A stretch of DNA of 64,000 nucleotides from Crotophaga sulcirostris (GCA_013397455.1 VYZB01000376.1:632756-696755); one strand, 5' to 3'; shown: positions 51,173 to 64,000, numbered from the stretch's first letter. The notes: generated from the sequence alone by a model not told the origin. Numbers and translations: made by a program.

Positions 51173-52709
51173 CATCCTTGGTTTTCTTGAATTTGGGCTA
51201 CCATGATTTCATGAGTGGAATTTTAGGCAAGCCAAAGCACAGCCACTCACATTGTCTTTCATAATGCACCACACAGAGGCAATGAGAAGCCAGGGAGGGC
51301 AGCAGACACAAAGAGACAAAATGTCTGACTCTAACATTGATTTGCACAAATTATTTACAGCAAGCTGTTGTGTAACCGCTTTACAGAAAACCTGGAACTC
51401 AGATGTAAGTGAATTAAGCCATGGTCTGACGTATACCAGCTCACCTGTTGTTGTGAAGTGCTTGAAGGTCACCAAAAAATTATTTCTTAAATAATTTTTT
51501 ATTTAAGAAATGGGTTTTTTCTTTTTATTTAAGAAAAATTGTCTTAGCTTGTTGAAGTGTGATTTGATTTAAAGCTCAGGGTAAAGGTAACTCCATAGGC
51601 AGGTCTGGTGGATACTAGCTCCTTTTTTGGGGGATGTGCAGTTTGACCCTCATGGGGGTGAGGTTGCCTTTGGTGTAGAGGGCCAGGATAATACTCACTC
51701 AGCAGAGCTGGGTAGTGGTTGTACTGTACCATACTCTGGCATCAGCTTCACTGGAAGAGTGCCAGTGCTTTGCATGAGATTACACGAATGCAGACTTGAA
51801 GGAGGGTGGAAATGGATCATCAGCCTACACAAATGTAGGTTTCATTCACAGTGAAACAGCAGCAGAAATGCAGCTCCTGGCTCATGCACTGTCATTACTA
51901 GAGGTGCACTTAAAAATCTTTCCCCTTTTCTGTTTTGACCAGACAAATTTTCTGATATGCTGCTTTCTGCAAGGTCTCTTTTTTCATTGAAATGCACCTT
52001 TTTTCTAATAGATATATGGAACATGTTTGCAGTAATTACAGAAGATGTTGTCCTTTTCATTTATGCCTGCGCAATCCAGTTTGACATCATGTCATAAAAG
52101 TTTATGTGTTGTGTTCTCTGAGCTCTTTACTAATATCCCTGGCATTCTCCCTGGCTATCTAAAATCAATACCGTTGCTCCTCTCTCAATAAAAAATGGAG
52201 CATTGAACAGGGTCCAAATGCACACACTGACAATTTGCAGCAATTAGATGCTGTGCTAACAAATGACCATCCCACAGGGTGATAAAGTAGGACCAGAAGG
52301 ATCACTCTTTCAGTGGTGTCTACAAATAACTGGGACATTTAAGAAGTGGGTTCACCCTCTGTCCCTGTCTCTCTCATTGGACAGTCACAGAAATAGTGAA
52401 ATCAGGACAGAGAAGCATTCAAATTATGAAACTTAGCAATCAATTTTTACTTGCAGCCAGTGGATTGTAATCAATGTTAATTAACCAGAATCCTTTCCAG
52501 ACTAGGCTACACGGAGAGAGAAACTGTATATTTTTGACAAAGACAGCTGATTTTGCTGGTCTTTAGAAAGGGACACAGTGATGGCTTTGTAAACTGCAAT
52601 AGAATACAAGATTAGGGAAAATAAAATGGAGAGATTTTTAAGTCGTTTAGGAAAATATGTCTTTGGGGATAGAGGAAACAACAGCAAATATCTCATCCAT
52701 GGAACTAGT
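51173..52709. other. Non-coding stretch
   Basis: AT-rich. It contains the hairpin at 51482-51511. The open frames (51209-51475 minus, 51627-51854 plus) are unrecognised. Confidence 0.55.
51482..51511. repeat. Perfect 11-bp inverted repeat
   Basis: ATTTCTTAAAT (51482-51492) and ATTTAAGAAAT (51501-51511) are exact reverse complements around an 8-nt loop. A further TTATTTAAGAAAAATT follows at about 51526-51541, so the right arm is partly repeated. It is AT-only apart from one C/G pair, so a chance origin in AT-rich DNA is possible. Confidence 0.75.
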
Positions 52710-52775
52710 AGCACGACAGTGCAGTGCTGACTCTGTGGCTCCTAGTTCAAATTCAACCCTAGTTGCAGAGACCAA
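52710..52775 (+). repeat. Possible MIR SINE head fragment
   Basis: GCTGACTCTGTGGCTCCTAG followed by TTCAAATTCAACCCTAGTTG resembles the MIR head (GGACTCTGGAGCC...GGTTCGAATCCCGGCTCTG). It is short and diverged, so it is only tentatively assigned. Confidence 0.35.
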
Positions 52776-53784
52776 AAGTAAATTCCCTTTTTTTTCAATT
52801 ATCTTCACAAAGTAGATATTTGTTCTCAGGTCAAGTTCAGGAGAAAAAGTGCTGAATCAGAAGTGGCACCCTCAATGTTACAGTCTTCACAGATTTCTCT
52901 TGCGCATTTGATGCTAATCATAAAGGCCTATTTTTTTCAAGGTTGCAGTTAGGAATACATTTTAAATTTCTGTATTTAGAAAAAAGATGTGAAAATATAC
53001 TCCAAAAGCATGGAAATCAGAAGATTATTGTAAGCATATTTGTTTTTTTTATTTTAAATGGGTTTAATATTTTTTTTATTTATTATTTCTTTTTATTTTT
53101 AAAAAAGGGTGGGAGAACTGCAGGAGAAGGATTGCATCCTGGTCTTGTAGCCAGGTTTGACAGCCAAAGGTTGAACAAACATACAGGCTGAGCTGTCATC
53201 TCTTTTCCTGAAATTCTTGCTGCCAGGTAGATGGACAAAGTCAGAGAAAGATGATCATGCTCCTGCATGGGCTATGCCTGTTTTTCAGACGAGCTAAGGA
53301 GTTCATTTTCTAGTGCTGTCAGACATTGCCTCTTCCTAACACAAGACTCTTAAAAATTCACAGTGCAAGGAAGGAAAATGCACTGTAAAGCAGGATTTAT
53401 ATACTTGCCTATATGCAAATCTTACTGCATTGATCTGTGAATTTAGTGAATAAAACTGTCTTTCCAGGGATTTTTGACTGGAATAAAAATTGAGGCTTTT
53501 AATGAACTCTGAGTTGCAGAACAATGTACTCTAGATAGCACCAGAAAATATTGTTATTCCTCAGGCTTAGCAGGAGACTTGATTGCAAACGCACTGTGAC
53601 AGGGACCTTTTCTGTTCTGCATTTGTACTCTGGAACCCAACAGGACTTGGTTTCCAAATAGTTCTTCTAAACACAGCGGTGATGCATAGGTATTAATGCA
53701 AAATTAGTATGAGTGACTCAGTCTTAGAGAAGGTAAAAACCCTAATACAATGCCCTGTGCCATATGGATGGTAGCAGGTAAAGC
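52776..53784. other. Non-coding stretch, T-rich part at 53040-53105
   Basis: No gene. The segment at 53040-53105 is mostly T and A. No transposon was recognised besides the flanking MIR-like pieces. Confidence 0.55.
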
Positions 53785-53888
53785 TCTGATTTTCTTGATC
53801 CCAGTTGCAACAGGTAAGTCACTTAATGACTGTTGCTCAGTTCCCTCTGTATGCAGTTGGAATAACAATAATTCCTTCTTTCTGTCCT
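53785..53888 (+). repeat. MIR-type SINE remnant
   Basis: The order CAGGTAAGTCACTTAATGAC, then TTGCTCAGTTCCCTCTGTAT, then GGAATAACAATAATTCC follows the MIR core (GGGCAAGTCACTTAACCTCT, TGCCTCAGTTTCCTCATCTG, GGGAATAATAATA). Spacing agrees with MIR, with one small deletion. It is an old, inactive amniote SINE. Confidence 0.65.
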
Positions 53889-56795
53889 TTGTTTTTGTCA
53901 CATAAGACACAATCTTGCAGAATAGCATACTTTTTTTTACAGATTTGCATAGCATCTACCACAACCAGGACTGAGAGGTGACAGGGAAGGAAGTGTCCAC
54001 AGTGGTTTGTTTGGATCACTTAGATAGCATATGAAATTATTAATGGTCTACGAAGTTTTATAAAACACAGAGTTTCTTTCTCACGCTTCAGAAGTTTTAT
54101 GGTACTATTATTCTAGGAAATGTAGGGCAATATGGAGACCATATGACAGGAATTCAGCCCAGTTTTACTACAGACATGACCTACCACTACTAAGAGTTTT
54201 CTTCTTAGGTAGTCTTTGACGAATGCCACTGCTACAGGAGGTAGCAGAGGTGCACTCTGTGCTTTATGCAGTATGGCTACCCAAACTCACAGTGGTGTGA
54301 TCCAGTGCAGAACTCAAATCTGCAGGAGCAGTAGTAAATGCTGACTGCCTCCTGGTGCAGAGAGCCTTTCCTTCTTCAAACAACAAAAGGAGGAAAAAAA
54401 AACCTATGGAACCTAATTTTCCAAGCAAATATGTGCAGCCAATAATCATCAAATTTACCACACCAGGTAAATTTACCACACCTAGAATAGTCTGGATACA
54501 GAAAATAAGCCTTCTTTTCACTTTCTCTTTTTAAAATGAGCTGGTTTCTAGATTTCCAACAAGCAGAAACTTCAGTTCTAACTGAATATGTGGATCATAA
54601 GCTTTGGTAAGGTTTTATTATGGAAGAAAAAAACATAACCAATCTGCAAGAGTAATCATCTAATTTGTGATTTACAATACACAACAAATTTTTCACATAA
54701 TGTAATACTGTAAAAGATTTGGGTGTCATCAACTTTCATTCAAACCTGAACCGTAAACAGGTAACCTTTAATAGGCAGTCATAAATTTCTCAGAGGCAAC
54801 AGTGAAACTTCCAATGTCAGAAAAGTTTCACCACTTTTGTACCTGGCTTGCTTCTTTTAGGGTGTTTTCGTAAATCCTAAACAACTGAACTGTGCCCTTG
54901 GAAACTCCTTAGACTAAAATGCATCAGCCTGTGTGTATGATGTCAGCATTATCATAAAGACTTCTCTAGGTCAAAGGTTATTCATTAAATGCCATGTCAG
55001 CTGAAAGGCACTTGCAGCAGCCATTTAGATTGATGACAGGATTGAATGTCCAAGCATATGCAAAAGGTCTTGTGCCTGATGTAAAGAAACAATATCATGG
55101 TTGCTAGGACAGCTCAACAGAAATATGCTAAGAATAATATTTGGAAAAAGGTCCTGGCTTGTTCCAGACTCAACACAAGTAAAATTCATCTGTGAATTTT
55201 GAATTTTGATTTGTTCCTAACCAAATTTAAACTAACATCTATGTCTAATACGAGGTTCAAGAGCAGACCTTCAGATCCTTCAGTTAGTTAGAATATGCTT
55301 AGAGGTTTTGAATACATTTGAAAACAACAGTAGTCAGAGTGAGTCAGACTCCAGCAATTCTGGATTACCAGTGCTTTCAAAGAGGAGCAATTTTGCATGA
55401 CGTGAGCCATCCAACATTACCCAATTACAGGGGACAGAGCAGCAGAAAAGTGTATGAAAATCCCTGTGAACTTTCTTCAGTGCAAGTGGGATCTGTCCCA
55501 TGCTGGTACACCAAGGTAGAGCAAATACTTGCACACTTTTCTCTTACCTTAAAAGTAAAAAAAGATACTTTCACTGGACATTGTCTACCTTTGCAAAACA
55601 AAAAATGCTTTCGTGTCTAACCAATGTCTGGAGGTAACTTCCCTTGATTACTTGGTTTATTATGACTTGTCAATTGGTTACATGATTATAACGATCTTGA
55701 CTTGAATTAATTTCACATGCCTCTTGATCACACAGAAGTTTAGTTTCTACAAACTGAAGGTGTTAAGATTTAAAGTTTCAAGCCAGTGAAGGTTAAAAGC
55801 ATTCACAGGTATTTTAGACTTGTGATCTTTGCCAGTTTTCAGATTTCCCCTGAATCCCCATGGAAGCACAGAGTTTGAAAATATTTCTCATTTCTGCAGT
55901 TACCCCACCCAAGAGTGTTTTTGCTGATGGAACATTTTGCTGAGCTGAACTCAGGAAACTACACACATAGAGAGTCTAACACCCCATTACTGCTAGCACA
56001 GCTAAAACCTATATCCAAATATTAGCAAAGTATTAACAAGCTCTACAGTGAAACTTGCATTCAGAGTAGTCCTGGAACATGTCAAGTATTTAAGAGACAC
56101 TTGCGAAAAATCCTCATTTCTTATTCACTAAAGACGGAGCATTCAACACCTTGCAGGACTGAGGCCTTTCAGTGGGCAACCTACTACTTCATAGGCATCA
56201 CTTTATAGTATCCCCAATGATTCAACCCATACTGAAGACTACCTTGTCCAAGCAACTGGTGTATTTCCTGGTCCCTTGCATGGTTTCTTAAGATATTTGT
56301 CTAAAAGGAGGGTTCTATCCAACAGTGAAATACAGCCTCCCCTGTGGTAGAACTTGGAAACTATTTAATGATACAAAGCAATACTGTATGAGGCATTTAA
56401 AATAGAAAGTTAAGGCAATGGGAAAACAACCGTCCCTTAACACCAAGTGGCTTAGATATTTTCCTGCTTGTACCAGAAAACATTCATTTTAAATGGAGTA
56501 TAACAACATCGCGGTGGGTCAGACACCATGGCTTTGCTGATTTAATATTAAAAACACTGGGAATAGCTGAGGACTGCCTATATACATTCTGCCTCTAGAA
56601 TTTGTATTTCTTATTTTCAGGGCATAAAACATTTCTGGAGCTTATTGCAAAGATGCACCATGCTACAGAGCAGAGTAAACATGGCTCTGGATTAAAATTG
56701 TGTTACTTAGCAAAAGGTTGGGGATTGTTTTTTGGCTCAGGTAGACTGAGCATCTCTTTTTCATAGAAGCGAGCTGTCCTATTTTCTTTTTTTCA
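53889..56795. other. Non-coding stretch, nothing recognised
   Basis: No supported gene. Two 14-bp copies of AAATTTACCACACC lie at 54451-54464 and 54469-54482, and the second forms part of a 12-bp palindrome GGTAAATTTACC at 54466-54477. The 100-codon frame at 55318-55620 is unrecognised. Confidence 0.55.
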
Positions 56796-58136
56796 TACAA
56801 TTACAGAATTGTTTAGGTTGGAAAAGACCTCTAGGATCATGAAGTCCAACCGCAAATCTAGCACTGCCAAGTTCATCACTATACCATGCCCCTAAGTACC
56901 ACATCTGTATGTCTTTGAAATACCTGCAGGGAGAGAGACTCAACCACTTCCCTAGGTAGCCTGTTCCAAGGCCTGACAACCCTTTCAGTGAAGTGATAGT
57001 TCCCAATATGCAATCTAAACCTCCCCTGGTGCAACTTCAGGCCATTTCTTCTCATCCTATCACTTGTTACTCATGAGAAGAGACAGGCACCCACCTAGCT
57101 AGAGCCTCCTTTCAGTCAGTTGTAGAGAGCGATAAGGTCTCCCCTTAGCCTTCTTTTCTCTAGACTAAACAACCCCAGTTCCCTCAGCCGCTCCTCATAA
57201 GACCTGTGCTCCAGGCCCTTCACCAGCTTTTTGCCCTTCTCTGCACCCACTCCAGCACCGCAACGTCTTTCTTGAAGTGAGGGCCCAGAATTGCACACAG
57301 CACTCGAGGTGCGGCCTCACCAGTGATGAGCACAGGGGCACAATCACTGCCCTGCTCCTGCTGCCCACGCTGTTTCTGATATAGGCCAAGATGCCATTGG
57401 CCTTCTTGGCCACCTGGGCACACTGCTGGCTCATGTTCAGCTGACTACCAACCAGGATCCCCAGGTCCTTTTCCACAGGACAGTTTCCATCCCCAAACCT
57501 GTAGTGTTGTATGGGGTTATTGTGACAAATGTGCAAAACGTAATGCTTGGCCTTGTTGGTTCTCGTACAGTTGATCTCAGTCCATTGATCCATCATTTCC
57601 AGATTACTCTGCAGAGACTTTCTGCCCTCAAGCAGATCCATACTTCTGCACAACTTCGTGTCATCTACAAACTTACTGAAGGTGCACTGGATCCCCTATT
57701 CTGTATCACTGACAAAGACATCAAAGAGAACCAGCCCCAACACCGAGTCCTGGGAAGCACCACTTGTGAACAGCCATTGACTGGATTTGACTCCATTCAC
57801 CAGAACACTTTGGGCCCAACCATCCAGCCAGTTTTTTACCCAACCAAGAATACACCATGTCCAAGCAAAATACTGTGGGTAACTATGTCACAGGCTTTAC
57901 TAAGGTCTAGGTAGACAATATCCGCAGTCTGCAGTCTTGGTCAGCTTGTCACAGAAAGAGACATCAGGTTAGTCAAGCGGGACCTGCCTTTCCTAAACCC
58001 ATGCTGACTAGGCCTGATCACCTGGTTATCCTGAATATGTCCCATGATGGCACTCAGGATGACCTGCTCCTTTTCATCACAGTGCCAATGTTCTAATGCC
58101 TTCACCAGCAAAATTCCTGTTGGCACAAATGCCTGT
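56796..58136 (-). mobile_element. CR1 LINE, 5'-truncated, RT domain plus 3' end
   Basis: A 1.35-kb minus-strand CR1. The plus strand begins with a worn terminal octamer (ACAATTACAGAATTG), then GGTTGGAAAAGACCTCTAGG, a CR1 3' signature. Reading leftwards from 58136 it encodes the start of RT, including QDNQVIRPSQHGFRKGRS (near 57980-58050), then, in another frame, the later RT region MDLLEGRKSLQSNLEMMDQW (near 57590-57650) and [20 protein letters not shown] (near 57410-57475). The frames are disjoint and separated by stops, so the copy is dead. It is a different subfamily from the 34.2-kb copy. Confidence 0.95.
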
Positions 58137-61100
58137 TAGATTTTCCATTAGATGAGTTCATTGCCATGTACTTGTCCAAGCAGAATTCCGGTGATATTTT
58201 CAAAGACTCAAAGCAATGCAAGTGAGTTTTACCTTGCTGACACAGTGTTTGGCATTAACTACAGGTTCTGTGGAATGACAAACTTATTTAAATGTAAAAA
58301 AAAAATAATAATTTAGGATTGTGTGATAGTTCTTTGCTAGGGTTCACATAACAGCTAGATTTACTCACAAGCCAGTTTTCTTTCAGCAAAGTCATTTAAT
58401 GTTGGCTGGAGGAGAATGACACGTCAGTGGCAGATCTTCTCCTCCACTTTCCTTCTTCTCATATTTCTTCTCCTTGTGTCTTGGTCATTGAACAGTACTG
58501 AAGGGCCAGAGCAAGGGATCTGGACCCTGATATTAACCATTTAACTTTCAGAGAATTCAGAAAAATTACAAAATACATCTTAAATTGGTGAAGACAATTG
58601 CATATTTACAAAGGGAAATTCAGAATTGACAGAAGCTCAGCTATCCTTCCACAGTCTACAACACAGCCAACCCATGGTCGGGAAGCCCCTAAAATAGATG
58701 ATTCTGTGAAAATGTTCGAAATTGGGTAGAAAGAACAAGGACCAAGATGTAGGTTGCCATTTCAGAACGTGATTTGGCTTTCAGAAACTCAGAAATTAGC
58801 TTTTCAGCATTCATCTGAAAATTGGAGGTAATATTACCAATTATTGTAAAGTAAACATTTTCTTAGCTCATTAAAGTATATCTTTAGTATCTTATTGCTA
58901 CTGTATTGTGCTATATGTAAAAGCAGTCAAAGCATACAGGGAAACATATTCAGACATATTTTCATCCACAGCACATAAATGACGGCAGTATTGTCTGCAG
59001 TGATGAATGGAAGCAATGAGGGAGATGCCAAAGAAAATGAAGTCCACCCCCAACATGCTGTTCCACTAGTTGTCTGGAAGAAAACACACAATAAGACCAA
59101 GACAGTCTGTAAAAATGTTGGATGCAGATTTGAGGGGGAGAGTAATGGAAACGCAGCTTTTCTGGAACATGCAAAAGAAAGAAAGAAGGGTGAATAGAGC
59201 CTGGCAGTAAGACAGGGTTTGCAGGGAAGTAACGAAAACAAGAGCAAAGAGACAAGCTAAAACTGACAGTTATAGAAAATATATCTGTAGAGAGAAGCTA
59301 AAAGCAAAATATAGCAGAGCAAAGTAACCCTATAAAATCCTCTACCATGAGAATTCTGAGCCTGAAATCTTATTTACTCTTTATTTTACAAGGTGAAAAC
59401 TGGTCTTTCAGTTAGAAAACACTTCTATTAAATAATTTCTCTCTAAAAAGACTAGTTTCCTTACTAAAACTGCAGTGGGTTTCACAGTCTCCCCAAGCAG
59501 TTCTTGCGGTTCTGTGCTCTTGTTGTCAGATAACGGATAAATTCTGTAACCTATCAATCACAAAGCAGATCCTAGCACATGCATAGAGTCCTGTATAAGA
59601 TAGAGATTGTGCTGCTCACTATATCTAAAAATTAAAATGAAGTTGTTGAGAAATTAAAATACTTACTACAGTAGCTTGGAGTTAAATTTTTATATGAATA
59701 AAAACTGGTCTAGCTTTTGAGTTCCTAGAAGATCAGAGTTAACTTTCAGCTTGTGACTCACTTGTGAAAGATGCCATTTTTTCTTCTCAAGCCAGTAGAC
59801 AACCCAAAAAAAATTTGATACAAATGTCTCTCTTATTTATGCCTTCATGGGTAGTTTAGAAATAAAAAATATCTGAACTGTCTTGTTAATAGAAAGATAG
59901 ATCATTAACTTTACTGAAAACGGAACAAAAGTTCAAAACCACAACAACTTTGAACCTCATTTAATAGAAATATATGCTTGAATGTTCTTTATGTTTGGGG
60001 AGGTCTGGGCCAGACCTTTAAGCTGTTAGAAATAGACTGAAAATATCACAAGGAGACACAGTTTGGAGATATGTTTAGGCAACATAACTTGAAAAAATTA
60101 ACTCCACATCAGCAGGGAGTAAGTTTGGCACACGGCTCCTTTTTTTGCTTGTTCTGCTCACCTGTATTAATTGAAGGCTAGTTTTGAAACCACAGATTCT
60201 GTGTCCAGAAAAGAGCTGCAAATGCTGTTATTTGTGTTCAGTCTTCATGAGTTCATTTCTGGCTGATGCATCCTCTAAATTTTCTTTTATTTTTTAAGTC
60301 CTAGAGAAAGGTAAATCAGAAGTTATTTTCAAATCAGAGTTCGTTTTTTTTCCAGGATGAGGTGTGCTTCTGGATAAATATTTTGCTGTTTTCAAAGGAA
60401 ATTCATAGAGGTTTGTGAGGTTGATGTTTGATTATTTTAATGCTGAAATATGCAGCAGCGAACAGGGGAAGGATAGAGTTTTAGGTTCTGCAGACCACAA
60501 ACAACACCAGCTTCTCCTATTTATTTCTTGTTCACAAAAACTGGTTGCATCCAATATGTTTCTCTAGACACACTTTTTGGGAAGTGTTTGTGATGGGTTT
60601 GCCATTGAATGACCTCACCTCCAGAAAACTGTTTGTAATAAGTAATAATAACAATGAAGATGTCATCAAGCACTAAAATCTTCCAGAGAACTGGAGCATG
60701 TTCTCAGCTCATAGAATATGTAAACACTGGAAATACATGTAATGTTGCAATATTTTATAGTCCTTCTTTCAAAAATGCAAGAGGATAATTTTTTGCTCCA
60801 TATAGAACCACATGAAATAATAAGAAGATAGCTGTACTTAAAATTCTGTTATCCTTCTTACTTGGCTGCATTGGAAGTACTGGGCTAATGCCTAATCCTT
60901 CCAGTTATAGCCAGTGTCCCAGCCCATTTCAACAGCTGGACATACTCCCTTCAAAAGCACCCATGGAGGCTGCAAGTCAGAGCCACTGACGAAAGCCAAG
61001 TCATCTGTCTGTCCTGTGTGTTAAGCAGTAGTTTTGCTCTCTTTTTATCTGACTTTCTGTAGAGTTTATAATTGCTGGAAGGGAACAGCTTGTGATTTTC

Positions 61101-63330
61101 CATTTTTCCTCAGTTTTTCTTGTTCTTTGCATACATACCTGGCTTCAGAAACTAGTTCCCTGAACACTCAAAATATCTCACTTTAGAAGCAACATTTTGC
61201 CTAGAATCACATTATCATCAGAATTTGCTTAAGCTATGTGTTTTCTAAGAATTGTTCATGAGGGGGCAACAGGACCAAGGAAATTCCCACTTGCTCTTTT
61301 CTATGTGGTTAGTAGCAACAGGTTCACAGATTTTTTAAAGATTGTCAGAGATTCCTGGACTGCAAGTTCATGGGGACCAGCGAGGTGGAGACCAATGAGG
61401 TGCTAAGATAAGAAAGCTTATTCGTGCATTTATCCTACCAAAGATGGGAACAACTCTTCTGAGTGGGAATGCAATCCTGTTTTAGGCGTGACTGTTCCTG
61501 GCATCATCACTCATGAGTGTCTCAGCATGGCTGAAAGACTACAGGAATCAGAAAATTAACACTGAAGCCTCCAACTTTGAAGATGTCTCCAGGAAGAGCA
61601 ATAAAGCGTTTAGGATAAGAGAGGATCACCTCCCTCCTTGTCTGGGATCTCCTGCTTCTTCTTTTACTGCTTGTTAGTTATACAAATCATAGTTTCTTAT
61701 ATCTGTTGATACAGCAAAAGCTATGTCAGTCCTCCGGGGTGGCAAGACACAAGAGTGAGGAGGGAGGGAGGACAAGGAGGAAGACCTTTCAGGGGTACTA
61801 AAGGTTTTCCTCTTAGTGTACAGCGCAGGCAAAGCCTACATCCTTGGGAACTGCCGTTGCACCTCTGTGTGACTGCAAATCTGACCTGTGGGCAGCATTG
61901 CTGTTGACAGGCACAGCCAGGTAGCCACCTGATTATAACACCTGATTTCATAGCTGAAAGACAAGTTAGACACCCTACATCTGCATCCTATTGTATTCAT
62001 GCATGAGTTACTGATCCAAAACTAACAGAAAATTCTTCAAAGCCAGAGTGCATCTTCTTATGTGTTTGGCTGGCCTCCCCAGGATGAGAGGAAGGCTGAA
62101 CTGCAAGACTGAGTCAGGTATACATCAGCATTTTTAAAAGGGTCCTTCACCAGCTCTGAAACTCCACTCCTTATATTCACCTCTACATTGTGATGAATCC
62201 CTTCAATTCAAGCCTCACAATTAGAGAGTGGGAGATTAATTTCCAGACTGTATTTGTTAGTTTCTTCACACAAGAAAAGAGATTTCCAGTGTTCTCAAGG
62301 AATGTCATTGTGAGTGTAGAACATACTAGGCTTCAAAGGAAACACAGACATACTGTCCCTCTGTTAATTTGTCACAAAGCAACTACTATTTCATGCAACC
62401 TAATCGATTACAATGGCAAAATATTTGCTTTGCACAAATAGTTGAATGATTTCCAGGGATAAGGCATTTCTTATGAAGAATATAAAAGAGTAGGGAGGAG
62501 CAAACCGATTAGCATTAGAGAGAGGAAAGGGCTTTTTTTCATCATGAGACCAGAATTCAGTAAAGCTGCCCTAGGGGCCAACAGAGCGGCTCAATGCAGG
62601 TGCATGAAGAGGCGACACTGATTATGTCAGAAAGACATCTGCCTTCTCATCCTGCAAAAACTTCACTGAGTACTTGTGCTTCAGACCAAGGTACAATAAC
62701 TACATAACAGACTAACCTAGAATAACCCAGCATCCCGTGAAGCTTACTTTTAGGCTCCCACTCAGTTAGCGAGTGATTTTTGCTCTAGAGGTTTAGGGTT
62801 TATAAGACACATGTTTTTTCCTTGCCTAATAATGATAATTGTAATTATCCCTGTGCTGTCTAATGCTTTAATGGAGCTTGTTATGCTCTTCATCTTGGTG
62901 ATACAGTTCATTGACCCAGATACCAGCTAGCCTTCCATGTAAGGTTGCATGCTCTCATGTTTTATGAAGTGAAAATAAGAATTCCACTTCTCCACACCTA
63001 CTCAAAAATGTTATAGGAAAGGAACAAAGCCTGCAACAGGCCATTTTCTCCAACTGTATGCACAGCCCTGAAACCTCTACTAAACCCTCTCATCCCGTAG
63101 CTGCTTCCCAGGTGCTCCCCAGAGGTCCCTGGTACTTCCTATGGGGCATCAAGGTAGCTCACAGCCCAGCCATGCCCCTCAGTGCCTTGGACACTTTGTG
63201 TGTGTCCCCAGCCAGATTCAGGGATGTGGATGGTCGCAACACCACCAGCTGGATCCTCTTGCCAGAAGGTCTCTCTGAGACTCCTAGGACCACAGCATAG
63301 CCAGTGAATTTAGGGAGGATTTTTTCAAGT
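58137..63330. other. Non-coding stretch, nothing recognised
   Basis: About 5.2 kb without a supportable gene. A 17-bp palindrome (AGGTCTGG, G, CCAGACCT) lies at 60001-60017. The 72-codon frame at 58979-59197 and two overlapping antisense frames of 97-106 codons are not recognisable. A GC-richer patch at about 63060-63300 has an 80-codon frame of no known family. Confidence 0.55.
60001..60017. repeat. 17-bp palindrome
   Basis: AGGTCTGG and CCAGACCT are exact reverse complements around one central G. It sits in otherwise AT-rich sequence. No function can be assigned. Confidence 0.7.
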
Positions 63331-63562
63331 ATCACAATATTATAAGGTTGGAAAGGACCTCTGAGATCATTGAGTCCAACCTATAATCCAACACCAACAC
63401 CAACCCATCATCTAAACCATGAGTGCCTCATCCAATCTCCTCTTAAACACCTCCAGGGTTGGTGACTCCACCACCTCCCTGGGCACAGCATTCCAATGGC
63501 TAACTATCCTTTCAGTGAAGAACTTTTTCCTAACATCAAGCCTAAACTTTCCCTGAAGTCTA
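63331..63562 (-). mobile_element. CR1 LINE, short 3' end fragment
   Basis: A minus-strand CR1 of about 230 bp. The plus strand opens with TAAGGTTGGAAAGGACCTCT and GAGATCATTGAGTCCAACC. On the minus strand the frame encodes GKFRLDVRKKFFTERIVSHW and then REVVESPTLEVFKRRLDEAL, the extreme C-terminus of CR1 ORF2, comparable to the 32.1-kb copy. Terminal octamers are barely visible, so it is older or trimmed. It is 5'-truncated and inactive. Confidence 0.93.
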
Positions 63563-64000
63563 CATATCTGGGAAAAAGAAACAAAACCAATAGCAATCAT
63601 TAAAAAGTAAGTTACTAGTACAGTACTGCCATCAGAACTTCCACCAAATAAAAAGTTTATCTCATCACTATCTTGTTTTTTCAGCTTCATTAAAATATCT
63701 TTTTTTTTTTTTGAGGAAAAAGGTAAATAGAAACAGACAGTTTATTTTCTCCATTCCTTACTTTAAGGATTTCAGTCGTGCATTGTGGGCTACTTTGTAG
63801 CCTCTGCCATTGCCTTCTACTGCTCTTCACAACACAATTATTTTTTTGTGCAAGTTGACAGGTGCTATCCACGTGTTCTGCAGATAATGCACTGATCACA
63901 CAGAACTGCTTTAATTCCTTGCTTCCAGTTGCTTGGTCACATTTTTTTTTAAGTATTTTAAAGCAATCATATCTACTTAGGGAGACTTATGAAGTATTTT
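63563..64000. other. Non-coding stretch, T-rich
   Basis: No gene. It has a T run at about 63699-63711. The window ends here without a recognisable boundary. Confidence 0.55.

Noticed and set aside
1..64000. CRISPR arrays, operons, bacterial or viral genes
   Set aside because: No regularly spaced repeats, no compact gene arrangement and no viral-type open frames; the CR1 content shows avian or sauropsid nuclear DNA.

Overview
The window looks like AT-rich, non-coding nuclear DNA from a bird (or a close sauropsid relative). The strongest evidence is seven CR1 LINE (chicken repeat 1) retrotransposon copies. Where the 3' end survives, the copies carry the diagnostic CR1 tail: octamer repeats of the ATTCTATG type, or their reverse complement, next to a conserved GGTTTGGGTTGGA-like block. 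Several fragments also encode recognisable CR1 reverse-transcriptase (RT) or endonuclease pieces, all broken. The species cannot be named from this sequence. A 65-base run of N shows that it comes from a draft assembly.

Layout: 1-25.7 kb is unique-looking sequence with ancient MIR-type and MITE-like remnants, a long GGAA microsatellite (about 9.25-9.54 kb) and a second purine tract containing a 64-bp tandem duplication (23.24-23.49 kb). The CR1-rich part is 25.8-38.8 kb: two plus-strand copies (25.8-26.9 and 32.1-32.7 kb), the longest minus-strand copy (34.2-36.35 kb) and a scrambled endonuclease fragment (38.4-38.75 kb). From 38.8 to 64 kb there is a third purine repeat (42.0 kb), the assembly gap (49.96-50.02 kb) and three more minus-strand CR1 copies (50.9, 56.8-58.1 and 63.3 kb). 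CR1 makes up roughly 6 kb, about 9 % of the window.

I find no protein-coding gene, rRNA, tRNA or known small-RNA gene that I can support. The long open frames lie in CR1 (often antisense to the dead RT gene), in low-complexity purine repeats, or read as unrecognisable, unconserved-looking peptides of a length expected by chance. The window is therefore best read as a gene desert or the interior of a large intron. One 105-nt segment near 20.7 kb has plausible exon boundaries but no recognisable homology.

The points most worth a second look are a 7.4-kb-spaced inverted pair of related CR1 elements, the atypical rearranged CR1 fragment at 38.4 kb, a perfect SRF-type CArG box inside a palindrome at 16.78 kb, several perfect palindromes, the large GGAA repeat, and scattered relics of an old repeat family. 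I found no convincing evidence for an undescribed biological system.
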